A stretch of DNA of 33,211 nucleotides. It comes from Aureispira sp. Its GTDB lineage: Bacteria; Bacteroidota; Bacteroidia; Chitinophagales; Saprospiraceae. Positions 8,301-15,341 of this stretch are shown piece after piece; the stretch's first letter is position 1; each line of letters opens with the position of its first letter. The translations under genes and the position numbers were made by a program. The stretch is taken from assembly GCA_024222455.1 (NCBI GenBank), contig JAAEPD010000052.1:1-33211 (forward strand), in the 5' to 3' direction. The notes beneath the pieces are model-generated. The model was not told where the DNA came from and ran no database searches. It saw nothing but the letters and a program-made list of their open reading frames with translations.

Positions 8301-10321
8301 ATTGTTCCGCCATAACAGCCCAAGGCCATAATTAAAGGATATCTATCTTTATTGGAATAGTTGCTTGGATAATCTAAATTAAAATCAAAACTACTTGCAG
8401 AAGAGTGTCCAAAAAATGTAATAACAGACACTCCAGAGTTGATTAAAGAATCTAAATAAGAAGATTGTGCAGCTTGGATAGGACTTGCAGATGTCTTGAA
8501 GAAAGACTCTACATTACCTCCATAATAAGTCCCTTCTGCTATTGATTTCATATTATTCAAGTGCAGCTTGATAATATTTTGCTCATTACTATTGCTACCT
8601 CCACCTAGATGTAGAATATTTTTCATCCAACCTCTATCTGGTAAAGTCTGAGCCAATTGTTGCTCACCTTCTAAAGCCTTTATTTTTTCTAGATAGAGCT
8701 TAACTTGGTCGCCAGTAGTAGCAGCCAAACGTCCAACTGGTATTGCAGGTATGTTACTACCTATATAGGCTAGCATCTTATTGTCAGAAGGAGGATACCC
8801 CATTGTTGGAATCAATAACGATTGGGCAGCATGTGCCTGCGAATTACGCATATCCTTATAAACACGCCCCTTCCCTATCAAAAAGATATATTCTGGATTA
8901 GCCCAAGTGCGCTTAATATAATGTGCAAAATGTCTTACCGCTAGAGGATGATAATTGATGCCATAGGCAAATTGATCATACAATTGTTGAATATCTACTG
9001 TAACTGGAATAAAGCCCGTAGAAGCTCTATAAGCTTCATATTCCAACACAGGATTCAAGCCTGTACTAGTTTTGGTAAGTCTCGGATGTGTTACAATAAC
9101 ATAATCTCTATTGAGATAGCCTATTGATGAAAAATCAGTAAATGTGGTAGAATTTACTTTACCCACAGTTACATAACTAGAGGAAAGTGCTTCATTGACC
9201 AATACTAATTCTCTATCCTGAGAAACGCCTGCAGGCAAATCGGTCAAAACTTGTCCTTGAGAGGCACTCCAAACGCACTGCACTCTATGGTTATCTGTCA
9301 AATCATATAAATAAATATCAGAAGTTGTATTGTTGTTGCTACCATCAAAATCATTGATCGTAAAATATTTTCGTGCACTTCCTTCTGTAGAAAATTTAAA
9401 ACTTGGTTGATTGTAAAAGTTAAACGTGTGAGGATATCTTATCTGGCCAAAACTGACATAATACTGATCGGAGGCAGCACCTGTCCCATCTACATCTATG
9501 GTTGTAGAGCTTCCTATTTGTGACACAGGAAAATTAAACTGATGCAACCATATAGAATCACTCACATAATATGAAGTAACATAAGATGTTCCTCCTATAC
9601 TTATATCTAAATTATGACTCACTTGAGATCGCCCATATACTTTAATAGAAGCTTCTGCATCGGGCCCTGAAGCATATTTATTATCGGTTGTGATTGTTAC
9701 GGCTCTGTTCTTAGCTAAAGCACTTCCGTACCCCTCCCCAAATTCAAAAGAAGATTTGGTTAATTGTTCTGTAGCTATTTGGTATTGTTTTCCTTTGTTC
9801 CAATAAGATTTAAATACAGTTTTACTCTCATGCATGAAGTAGTTTTCTGCAGCAGGTATATTAGATAAATTAGCTCCAGTGGTCGTAAATTGTTTTCCAG
9901 CAGTAGTAGGATCCCAAGTCAAAAAGTAAGCTGAAGTATCTACAATTAAGCTATATTCAGGGTTGAAATGATGGTTTTTATTATCATATAAATGAACATC
10001 ATACTCTCCTCTATTTTTTACACCATAAAACTGTATATAATCAATAGTAGACCCTGAAAGCTCTACATGGATAGGAATCTCCTTACCCATATGAAAGAGC
10101 CTAAAGTTTGCAGGGTTCTTAGTCATATCCATCCCTTCACTTTGCAGCACCTGCGCAGCAACTCTGTGCATTCCATCTTCTGCTACACTTATTTTATAAT
10201 AAGTTAGATCATAATCAATCCATTCATTTCCAAATTTCCCATTGTGCCCTTGTCCTGATAAATCAGTCGGCAAATTTATCGCTATTATGAAAAATGTAAG
10301 AGTATATAATAAATATCTCAT
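5312..10321 (-). CDS. PorU-type C25 cysteine peptidase, type IX secretion sortase family
   Basis: The 1669-residue exported protein has a signal peptide at about 1-23. The gingipain-type C25 peptidase region lies around 420-760, with the likely catalytic His639 in FFGHSS and Cys669 in ALGCYGG. They are 30 residues apart, close to the spacing known in gingipains and PorU. Long Ig-like beta-rich regions follow, then a C-terminal FlgD/CTD-like domain (NYPNPF near 1555, WDGTDQFGDQLANGVYLY near 1620). PorU cleaves the C-terminal sorting domain of type IX cargo at the outer membrane. P. gingivalis PorU is clearly shorter, so this one fits the longer PorU2-type better. It is encoded 50 bases downstream of a PorV/PorQ-family barrel. 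A secreted C25 protease rather than a sortase remains possible. Confidence 0.8.
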   Translation of the reverse strand: MRYLLYTLTFFIIAINLPTDLSGQGHNGKFGNEWIDYDLTYYKISVAEDGMHRVAAQVLQSEGMDMTKNPANFRLFHMGKEIPIHVELSGSTIDYIQFYGVKNRGEYDVHLYDNKNHHFNPEYSLIVDTSAYFLTWDPTTAGKQFTTTGANLSNIPAAENYFMHESKTVFKSYWNKGKQYQIATEQLTKSSFEFGEGYGSALAKNRAVTITTDNKYASGPDAEASIKVYGRSQVSHNLDISIGGTSYVTSYYVSDSIWLHQFNFPVSQIGSSTTIDVDGTGAASDQYYVSFGQIRYPHTFNFYNQPSFKFSTEGSARKYFTINDFDGSNNNTTSDIYLYDLTDNHRVQCVWSASQGQVLTDLPAGVSQDRELVLVNEALSSSYVTVGKVNSTTFTDFSSIGYLNRDYVIVTHPRLTKTSTGLNPVLEYEAYRASTGFIPVTVDIQQLYDQFAYGINYHPLAVRHFAHYIKRTWANPEYIFLIGKGRVYKDMRNSQAHAAQSLLIPTMGYPPSDNKMLAYIGSNIPAIPVGRLAATTGDQVKLYLEKIKALEGEQQLAQTLPDRGWMKNILHLGGGSNSNEQNIIKLHLNNMKSIAEGTYYGGNVESFFKTSASPIQAAQSSYLDSLINSGVSVITFFGHSSASSFDFNLDYPSNYSNKDRYPLIMALGCYGGTISSAAPAISEAFVFEEYAGASVFLASTGAAALSALNQFANKFYRQMAVGSYGHGAARMVQKAIQDLEQGGIYTTTMEMVANYITYHGDPALKLNAQDCPDYYIDETLVSHSPDLVTIQQDSFALELDLYNIGKAIDTVFYVNIEREYADGTQEYVVQKQVTAPYFNGVYKFPIATGDFAALGLNKFTITIDANDDINECGENNNIVLDYYIYILSDAILPVYPYEFAIVPNQNIKLKASTGNVFAAPQTYRIQIDTTAYYNSPLMLETTVTQGGGVVEWTPPTTYLDSTVYYWRVSPDSINSQTAFQWAQSSFIHIGGSYPGWNQSHFFQYLRDNHTNIEIEEPNREFEYINTIQDISVRNGYVNPNLTPNPILQDYLALYFNGKQLDKCRCLYENGVYVTVVEPTSSEVWEMPQGGASVYGAINCDGAKRKASSFLFETDLTAGKAAFESFLRDTIPNGHYVMIHTLNNAYAQFWSPSLISLLKDEGAQYLDDLQNDPDGLPYAFFYKKGDSSYVHKASVLGPDRETEINLLGKMQENWYQGKQTSTVIGPANDWGSFHWRTSSLDGLNTDNVTVDIYGINSTQTTQVLLMDDITALDTFLTTIDAQQYPYLQLVWNTTDATHKTSLQLDYWRVLADMMPEAALRPDIYYSLQSDTIQQGTPISLDITMENISDTDMDSMLVYYAIPGATPPQEKYVRMAPLPAGDTLVGHVTFPSVSLEGEQYLYVEINPNKDQLEKHHFNNYGFLLFNIVKDIINPIMDVTFDGVHIMNGDIVSGKPEVVVYLTDENKSLALDELEDFQVILQDPSGVQHNLLDGSIPIQFYPADAGRVAIENKARIVMNPDLLQDGTYTLFVSATDKSGNNSGDLNYSVDFEVINKASISNILNYPNPFTTSTQFVFTLTGREIPDYMKIQILTVSGKIVKEIGMEELGPIRVGVNRTEYAWDGTDQFGDQLANGVYLYRVVTQKNGENYERYNSSVDYMFRRGFGKMYLMR

Positions 10322-10371
10322 AGGACCATTTTTTTTGAGGGGATCTAAACTAAAAGGGATTAACCTAAATA

Positions 10372-11526
10372 TTATAAACTTTCTTTTTTAATTGCTCTTC
10401 GTATATATTCAAAATCAATATCGACCTTAAGCGAGACAATATGAGACAAGATAGCTCCATCTGCATTATCCAATAAGGCACCACCTCCATTCAAGCCTAA
10501 AGCATAATCTACATAAAAACTGTAAATCCGGAAACCTAAACCAAAGTTGGGTTGTACTGCCCATTTCTTTTCGCTACTAATCGTCTCAAATTCTTGAATA
10601 TTATTGATTCCACCTCTAAGGTAAACTAAGTTGTCATAGTGCAACTCTAGTCCAACTACAGGATCAATACTAATAGAATTGGTTCGAATTAAGGTATTTC
10701 GTTTACCATCTGTTGTGAAATTGAAATCAATTTCAGCAGTCAGACCAAAATATCTTTGACGTTTGCCCTCTTTGGGTTTTCCTATTTTGAAATCCTTCTC
10801 ATAGCCAAATCCTAATAAAATTTGAGGTTTTGTGATTTCCATAGACTTGATAGGAATCTCATTTCCAGTAAGGCCTAATGTTTCTTTTTCTTGATCAGTA
10901 AAATTGAAAGACCATGCATTGAATGTAGTAGAAATATCTTTAAGCATCAATCCAAATCTAAAATCCTTCAGTTTGTACTGTGCTCCTATATCAATACCAA
11001 AGCCCCAAGACGTAGCAAAAGGACCTATTTTTCTGTGTACGATTTTGGGTGTAGCCCCTATAGACAGACCTATAGAATCAAAACTTTGAGCATAATGGAA
11101 CATAAAGGCATAATCTGCAGCATTGAACGTTGTCACATTTGCATAGTCAATACTTCCATCTGCATTATACAAACTTAAGGTGTTCGGAATCTTATCTACC
11201 CCAAATCGAATAAAAGAAAAACCTACATGACGAGATTGAGATTGTTTTGGCAAAGGAAGGGCAAAAGCACCATAGTTATATCGGCCAATACCAGCAAACC
11301 ATTCATTGTGCATAGCTGCCACTTGCATATCGGCAGTAATACCAGATAGGCCTGCAGGATTCCAGTACCCAGCAGTTACATCTCTAACTGTAGCCACTTG
11401 AGCTCCAGCCATTGCTTGAGCACGTGCGCTAACACCTATAGATAAAAATTCATTACTATATTTCTGAGCATACGTATTTATAGAGAGGGTAAGACATATC
11501 AGAACCCAAAGCCATTGTTTTTGCAT
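10372..11526 (-). CDS. PorV/PorQ family outer-membrane protein
   Basis: The 384-residue product has a signal peptide, MQKQWLWVLICLTLSINTYAQ in outline (residues 1-21), then the family hallmark FLSIGVSARAQAMAGAQVA and DVTAGYWNPAGLSG. The rest has the alternating pattern of an FadL-like beta barrel. PorV is the outer-membrane partner that shuttles type IX substrates to the sortase PorU, and PorQ works with PorZ. Pairing with a PorU-type gene favours a PorV-like role. I place the start at the ATG ending at 11526; the in-frame codon before it (11527-11529) is TTG and less likely. It is the first gene of the pair, and a possible promoter and a leader hairpin lie upstream. Confidence 0.82.
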   Translation of the reverse strand: MQKQWLWVLICLTLSINTYAQKYSNEFLSIGVSARAQAMAGAQVATVRDVTAGYWNPAGLSGITADMQVAAMHNEWFAGIGRYNYGAFALPLPKQSQSRHVGFSFIRFGVDKIPNTLSLYNADGSIDYANVTTFNAADYAFMFHYAQSFDSIGLSIGATPKIVHRKIGPFATSWGFGIDIGAQYKLKDFRFGLMLKDISTTFNAWSFNFTDQEKETLGLTGNEIPIKSMEITKPQILLGFGYEKDFKIGKPKEGKRQRYFGLTAEIDFNFTTDGKRNTLIRTNSISIDPVVGLELHYDNLVYLRGGINNIQEFETISSEKKWAVQPNFGLGFRIYSFYVDYALGLNGGGALLDNADGAILSHIVSLKVDIDFEYIRRAIKKESL

Positions 11527-11575
11527 CAATCAACTACGTTTTGTTTGTGAAGGAGTATCATCTTTACTAGAAAAG

Positions 11576-11608
11576 CTCTATTCCAATTTGTTAGTCAAAG
11601 GAATAGAG
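11576..11608 (-). promoter_or_regulatory. Inverted repeat in the leader of the PorV-like gene
   Basis: CTCTATTCC (11576-11584) pairs perfectly with GGAATAGAG (11600-11608) across a 15-base loop, with possible extra TTTG/CAAA pairing inside the loop. It lies about 50 bases upstream of the PorV-like start and downstream of the candidate promoter, so it would be a 5'-leader hairpin or an operator. No gene ends here on the minus strand, so a simple terminator role is not obvious. Confidence 0.4.
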
Positions 11609-11669
11609 TTATCTTATTATGTATAACCACTAAATTTAAAAAAGTTTGTAGTAAAGATTAATTCATAGA

Positions 11670-11702
11670 CAAAAATAGTTAAAAACTTGGTTTTCCCCCA
11701 AT
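11670..11702 (-). promoter_or_regulatory. Candidate promoter of the PorV/PorU-like operon
   Basis: On the minus strand TATTTTTG (11677-11670) matches the -7 consensus TAnnTTTG. An ATTG lies 21 bases upstream (11702-11699), a partial match to the -33 TTTG. The start site would leave a leader of about 135 bases that includes the inverted repeat. Confidence 0.35.
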
Positions 11703-11855
11703 TTTGTTGATTGATGATACTTATTAGAGTAGCTGATAATTGAAAAATGCTTATGTTTACCTGTCTTTAGATTCGAGACAAGCACATTATATATATAATC
11801 GTTGTCAAATTGCAAAACGTTGCCTAATCTATAATATATTTAGATATTTCTATAT

Positions 11856-13085
11856 ATGCCTAAGCCAAAAACTATATTTATATTTGCTTATTATAGCTAC
11901 AAAGATCCAGTATTTCAAAGTGCGGTCTTACCTTATTTCGAAAACTTCCCCAATAAAGATCAATTTCGATTTATCTTACTAAACTTTGAGCAAGACCAAT
12001 ATAGAACATCTACAGCCGAACGGACAACAATCCGACAGCATTTAGCTCAACACAACATCATCTGGTACAACACCAAATGGCATTCAGGACGGTTCAAACT
12101 TATAAAAAAAGCTTTTGATTTTTCGTGGGGGCTTCTGTTATCCTTATTTTTAGTAATTAGATACAGAGCAAAAGCTATCTATACCGAAGCTTTCCCTGGA
12201 GCTATCATAGGTCATATATTAGCCAAAGTAACATTCCGTAAGCATATGGTCCATACTTTTGAACCTCATGCAGACTATATGGTAGAAGCTGGAGAATGGT
12301 CTGATACAGGTTGGGAGACTAAATTACTTCGATCATTTGAGCGGAAGGTAGCCAAACGTTGTAGCCATATTTTCACAGCAACTGATGGCATGATAGAGCG
12401 AATAAAAGAATGGGGAACAAATGCACAAATGCACAGAGTGCCATCTTGTGTAGATCTAAAAACGTTTGAGCACCAATCTCAACTAGGAGCTAGCCTAAAA
12501 AAAGAGCATAAGATACCAGAATCTGCTTGTGTCTTGGTTTATTTAGGGAAGTTTGGTGGTTATTATTGGGAAGAAGAACTGTTTCAACTCTTTGCAGCTT
12601 GTGAGCGACTAGATAATCAAGAGTTTTATTACTGTATTTTCACTCCAGAAGATCATGCAGGTCCTATTCAATATTTTGAGCAATATGGAATCCCTAAAAA
12701 TAAGTATTTGATCAAGACGCTCCAAAAGGCAGATGTTCCTGCTCATTTATCTATGGCCAACATAGGAATATCTGCAGTTAGACCATTTCCTAGCAAGCGT
12801 TTTTGTTCTCCAATCAAAAATGGAGAATATTGGGCTTGTGGCTTACCTATCTTGACAGTCAAGGAGGTTGCTGATGATTTTATTTTTGCAGAACGTCATC
12901 AATTAGGCATTGTAATGCCAGACCTCACAGAGAGCTCTATTTTCAATGCAGCTAAAGACATAGTAAACTGGTATCAACAGCAAAATGCGGTTGAAGTGAG
13001 TCAACGTTGTGTCGATTTTGTCAATAAAGACAGAAATGTAGAAACATACAGAAAACTATATGCTTCCATATTCGAAAAACTGTAA
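11856..13085 (+). CDS. Glycosyltransferase, GT4-like (GT-B fold)
   Basis: The 409-residue product begins with a Rossmann-type strand (TIFIFAYYSY). It has a hydrophobic, probably membrane-associated helix near residues 89-105 (LLLSLFLVIRY) and a C-terminal nucleotide-sugar region. In that region GEYWACGLPIL, with Glu324, matches the E-x-x-A-C-G-x-P segment of retaining GT4 enzymes. YLGKFGGYY near 228-236 resembles the opening of the second Rossmann domain. Donor and acceptor cannot be told; likely products are a surface polysaccharide or a glycolipid. It stands alone on the plus strand, divergent from the PorV-like gene, and its stop lies 10 bases from the stop of the convergent CxxC protein gene, leaving no room for a terminator. 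Confidence 0.75.
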   Translation: MPKPKTIFIFAYYSYKDPVFQSAVLPYFENFPNKDQFRFILLNFEQDQYRTSTAERTTIRQHLAQHNIIWYNTKWHSGRFKLIKKAFDFSWGLLLSLFLVIRYRAKAIYTEAFPGAIIGHILAKVTFRKHMVHTFEPHADYMVEAGEWSDTGWETKLLRSFERKVAKRCSHIFTATDGMIERIKEWGTNAQMHRVPSCVDLKTFEHQSQLGASLKKEHKIPESACVLVYLGKFGGYYWEEELFQLFAACERLDNQEFYYCIFTPEDHAGPIQYFEQYGIPKNKYLIKTLQKADVPAHLSMANIGISAVRPFPSKRFCSPIKNGEYWACGLPILTVKEVADDFIFAERHQLGIVMPDLTESSIFNAAKDIVNWYQQQNAVEVSQRCVDFVNKDRNVETYRKLYASIFEKL

Positions 13086-13095
13086 CACAGAACTA

Positions 13096-13401
13096 CTATG
13101 CGGCAGAAGGATCATGAGCTTCCAATAATGCTCTAAGTTCTAAACCTTGCTCTAGTTCTGCTACTTGCTTGCTATGTCGCCACCACAAAAAACCCAAGCC
13201 TCCCATTAGGATATAAGGAAATACTAATAGATAGATTATTCCCTTATTTAGCCCTCGCCCTGCCGTTCCTCCATTTTCTAGATCGGCTTCAGCAGACATT
13301 TTACACATAGGACATTGAGCTTCTACCCAAGCACTATCCAAAACCAACAATAAGATGACTATAACTCCTATTGCGAGAATCTTAATCCATCCTTTCTTCA
13401 T
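13096..13401 (-). CDS. Small CxxC membrane protein, putative oxidase assembly factor
   Basis: The 101-residue product has an N-terminal signal or membrane segment (residues 5-24), then directly after it QCPMCKM with Cys30, Cys33 and Met35. A conserved-looking stretch ENGGTAGRGLNKG follows, then a second membrane segment near 54-74 and a short charged tail. The CxxC/Met cluster would face the periplasm if the first helix has its N-terminus inside. I do not know a characterised family member. It is the last gene of a SCO-like, DUF420, CxxC set just beyond the cytochrome oxidase operon, so a role in copper delivery or thiol chemistry during oxidase assembly is an inference from context. The spacing to DUF420 is 21 bases. 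Confidence 0.7.
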   Translation of the reverse strand: MKKGWIKILAIGVIVILLLVLDSAWVEAQCPMCKMSAEADLENGGTAGRGLNKGIIYLLVFPYILMGGLGFLWWRHSKQVAELEQGLELRALLEAHDPSAA

Positions 13402-13422
13402 AATAATTTATTTTAATAATAG

Positions 13423-13965
13423 TTATGCTGGATAATATGGTGCAATCATCAAATAACAAATTACGCCTGTCACTGATACATACAGCCATATAGGATAACT
13501 AAATTTGACAATTTTCTTATGTTTTTCTACCTGACCTGTATAACCATACAAAAACGCATACAATACAAATGGTGCCTGCACTGCTGCCAATATAATATGT
13601 GTTGCTAATAGTATTAAGTAAACTGTTCTACCACTTTCGCCTTCAGGATAAGATGTATGTCCTGTTGAGATATGGTATAATATATAAAACACTAAAAACA
13701 CTAAGGACACTCCCATCCCCGCATATATTAGGCGACTGTGTAGCTTTATGTTCTTTTGCTTTATTGCAACCAATGCTCCTACTAATAATAAGGCACAAGT
13801 CCCATTTAATATAGCATTGATAGCTGGCAACCAATAAGGATTGAAAGGCCAATTAATATCAACCTTTAATCGAAATAAAAGCCCAACTGCTACAGGTAGT
13901 ACAATCGAAATAATATTAACAATCCACCTTAGCTTTTTATGATCGGGATTAACTGTTGTACTCAT
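13423..13965 (-). CDS. DUF420 (CtaM/YozB-like) membrane protein
   Basis: The 180-residue product has about five membrane segments (near 13-31, 48-66, 79-96, 113-135 and 152-172) and histidines typical of DUF420 (LHSR near residue 75, YHISTGHT near 97-104, ATHIILAA near 121-128). The DUF420 member CtaM (YozB) of Gram-positive bacteria is needed to make active aa3-type oxidase, and Bacteroidota members commonly sit near cox genes. Here it lies between the SCO-like and CxxC protein genes, which supports an assembly role. The start is a plain ATG, and there is a 60-base gap to the SCO-like gene. Confidence 0.8.
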   Translation of the reverse strand: MSTTVNPDHKKLRWIVNIISIVLPVAVGLLFRLKVDINWPFNPYWLPAINAILNGTCALLLVGALVAIKQKNIKLHSRLIYAGMGVSLVFLVFYILYHISTGHTSYPEGESGRTVYLILLATHIILAAVQAPFVLYAFLYGYTGQVEKHKKIVKFSYPIWLYVSVTGVICYLMIAPYYPA

Positions 13966-14025
13966 TTTCTTTCTATTCTTGTTTTAATTAATAGCCTTTA
14001 CATTTAAAACTTCACAGACTAGGGT

Positions 14026-14688
14026 TTAATCATAAAGATTTTTGTCTGCTTTAAACTCTATATGTTTTCGATCCTTCACAGGAACCAATACAGTCATATG
14101 TGTCATCATCTTATTGGTCATTCCTTCTACAGCCAAATCATAATGATTGCACAAATAACCTCTTGGATCAACTACTGCTAATGTAGAATAGCCTTTCTCT
14201 TTAGATAACTTATAATTTGTGTTGATCAATTCAGGAATATTGTATTGAGGGCTTGTAGCTATCTTCCAGTTAGAGGTATCTATTTTATATTTTTCAATAT
14301 ATTGACTAGCCTGTGTAGTAGAATCATCTTGAGCTATATGTAAGTGAGTCAAAAATAAAATTTTAGTCCCATCTTCTTTTTTATACTCAGCCTGTATCCT
14401 TTTCATCTCATCTAGCGTATTTGTCAACTCTACTTCTGGACAATCTCTATCTAAATAGTTTACTATAAAGATTTTCCCTTCTGTATCCTTTTTGACTATA
14501 GGCTGATTAGTGTGAGAACGCAAATCAAACTCCTTTATCTGAAAGGAATCTTTCAAAAAAATCATTTCAGCTTTCATTGCCTTGTACCTATCTAATCCAA
14601 GCTTAGAAAACATAACTGTTATAACAGGTATAATTAGTCCAAAAAACATTAATGCTATAATTCCTAAATTCTTCTTTGTCTTTCCCAT
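14026..14688 (-). CDS. SCO-family protein lacking the first copper-binding cysteine
   Basis: The 220-residue product has one N-terminal membrane anchor (residues 8-28) and a thioredoxin-like domain. In SCO/PrrC proteins a C-x3-C-P motif plus a distal His bind copper for the CuA site of oxidase. Here the segment reads NYLDRDCPE (77-85): Cys83 and Pro84 remain, but the position of the first Cys is Leu79. The region where the His is expected reads GYSTLAVVDPRG and has no His. I checked the codons of the motif directly in the sequence. Copper binding in the usual way is therefore unlikely, and it may act as a redox or scaffold protein. It starts a new transcription unit after the cox terminator, followed by DUF420. 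Confidence 0.75.
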   Translation of the reverse strand: MGKTKKNLGIIALMFFGLIIPVITVMFSKLGLDRYKAMKAEMIFLKDSFQIKEFDLRSHTNQPIVKKDTEGKIFIVNYLDRDCPEVELTNTLDEMKRIQAEYKKEDGTKILFLTHLHIAQDDSTTQASQYIEKYKIDTSNWKIATSPQYNIPELINTNYKLSKEKGYSTLAVVDPRGYLCNHYDLAVEGMTNKMMTHMTVLVPVKDRKHIEFKADKNLYD

Positions 14689-14735
14689 AAATGTATATAT
14701 CTATCTATGCTGTTTAGTGTTCATAAAATTCACTG

Positions 14736-14743
14736 CAAAGATA
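14736..14743 (-). promoter_or_regulatory. Possible -7 element for the SCO-like gene
   Basis: On the minus strand this reads TATCTTTG, a match to TAnnTTTG, 48 bases upstream of the SCO-like start and just past the cox terminator. The -33 region has only a poor match, so this rests on position and one motif. Confidence 0.35.
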
Positions 14744-14774
14744 ACACTTATTTTTGTCCTTTTCCTAAAATAAA

Positions 14775-14805
14775 AAAAGCGCTCTAATCTAATTAGAGCG
14801 CTTTT
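14775..14805 (-). terminator. Intrinsic terminator of the act-cox operon
   Basis: A perfect 14-bp stem, AAAAGCGCTCTAAT (14775-14788) with ATTAGAGCGCTTTT (14792-14805), encloses a 3-base loop. On the minus strand it is followed by TTTTTTTATTTT. It lies 27 bases after the coxD stop and separates the oxidase operon from the SCO-like gene. Confidence 0.9.
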
Positions 14806-14831
14806 AAATAAGCTGTATATTTTTTAGAGCC

Positions 14832-15284
14832 TTAGCTCAACCATATTTTATTCGAAATTTGGTCAATAGGTTTGATTATACTACTTGTTTCGTCACCAGA
14901 AGGAGCCGTTGTTGCAGGTTTAGAATGCTTGTCTAAATCATGTCTAGCTTGTCTCCAAGCCTCACCTTCCCACAAGAAAGCAATGATACCCCATACTAAC
15001 AACATCATTGGCAATACAACACTAGCAGCCATTCCTCTTGTTTCATGCCCTAAGTGCATAAAAGTACCTACAATATAGTAAGCCTTATACAAGCTTAAAC
15101 CAATCATAAGTGGAATCATTAGCATTTTAGGAAATGTCACACCATCCATAATATGACCATTACCGACTAAAGCTACTGCTACTTCCAAAAATGTTATAAT
15201 CAATAAGATAATAAATCCCTTAACCCCTACACCAATGTCTGCTTTTCTTTGCTCTACAGGGCTTAAACCATGTGCATGTCCCAT
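14832..15284 (-). CDS. coxD: Cytochrome c oxidase subunit IV family protein
   Basis: The 150-residue product has three membrane segments near residues 22-42, 53-72 and 84-106, the layout of the bacterial caa3/aa3 subunit IV family. It contains LSLYKAYYIVGTFMHLGHE, which resembles the K-x-x-x-V-x-x-x-F-M-H-L segment of that family. The N-terminus MGHAHG has two His, and the C-terminal 40 residues are polar. Subunit IV is a small accessory subunit that helps stabilise the oxidase. It is the last gene before a strong terminator, 57 bases after the second coxC gene. Confidence 0.82.
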   Translation of the reverse strand: MGHAHGLSPVEQRKADIGVGVKGFIILLIITFLEVAVALVGNGHIMDGVTFPKMLMIPLMIGLSLYKAYYIVGTFMHLGHETRGMAASVVLPMMLLVWGIIAFLWEGEAWRQARHDLDKHSKPATTAPSGDETSSIIKPIDQISNKIWLS

Positions 15285-15341
15285 GATATATTATAATTTA
15301 AATTTAAGTTATCAATACTAGTTTTAATCAAGAACGATAAT

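Larger units (their letters stand above)
11530..11855. other. Divergent intergenic region between the PorV-like gene and the glycosyltransferase
   Basis: This stretch of about 326 bases holds no convincing gene. It contains an inverted repeat (11576-11608), a candidate minus-strand promoter (11670-11702) and an AT-rich leader before the plus-strand glycosyltransferase. I saw no clear plus-strand promoter. The open frame at 11740-11982 looks like chance. Confidence 0.6.

Noticed and set aside
11740-11982. 80-residue plus-strand open frame before the glycosyltransferase
   Set aside because: It overlaps the glycosyltransferase start in another frame, has no recognisable motif and lies in AT-rich non-coding sequence.
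14749-14756. TATTTTTG on the plus strand as a promoter
   Set aside because: No plus-strand gene follows. It is one of the chance matches expected in AT-rich DNA.
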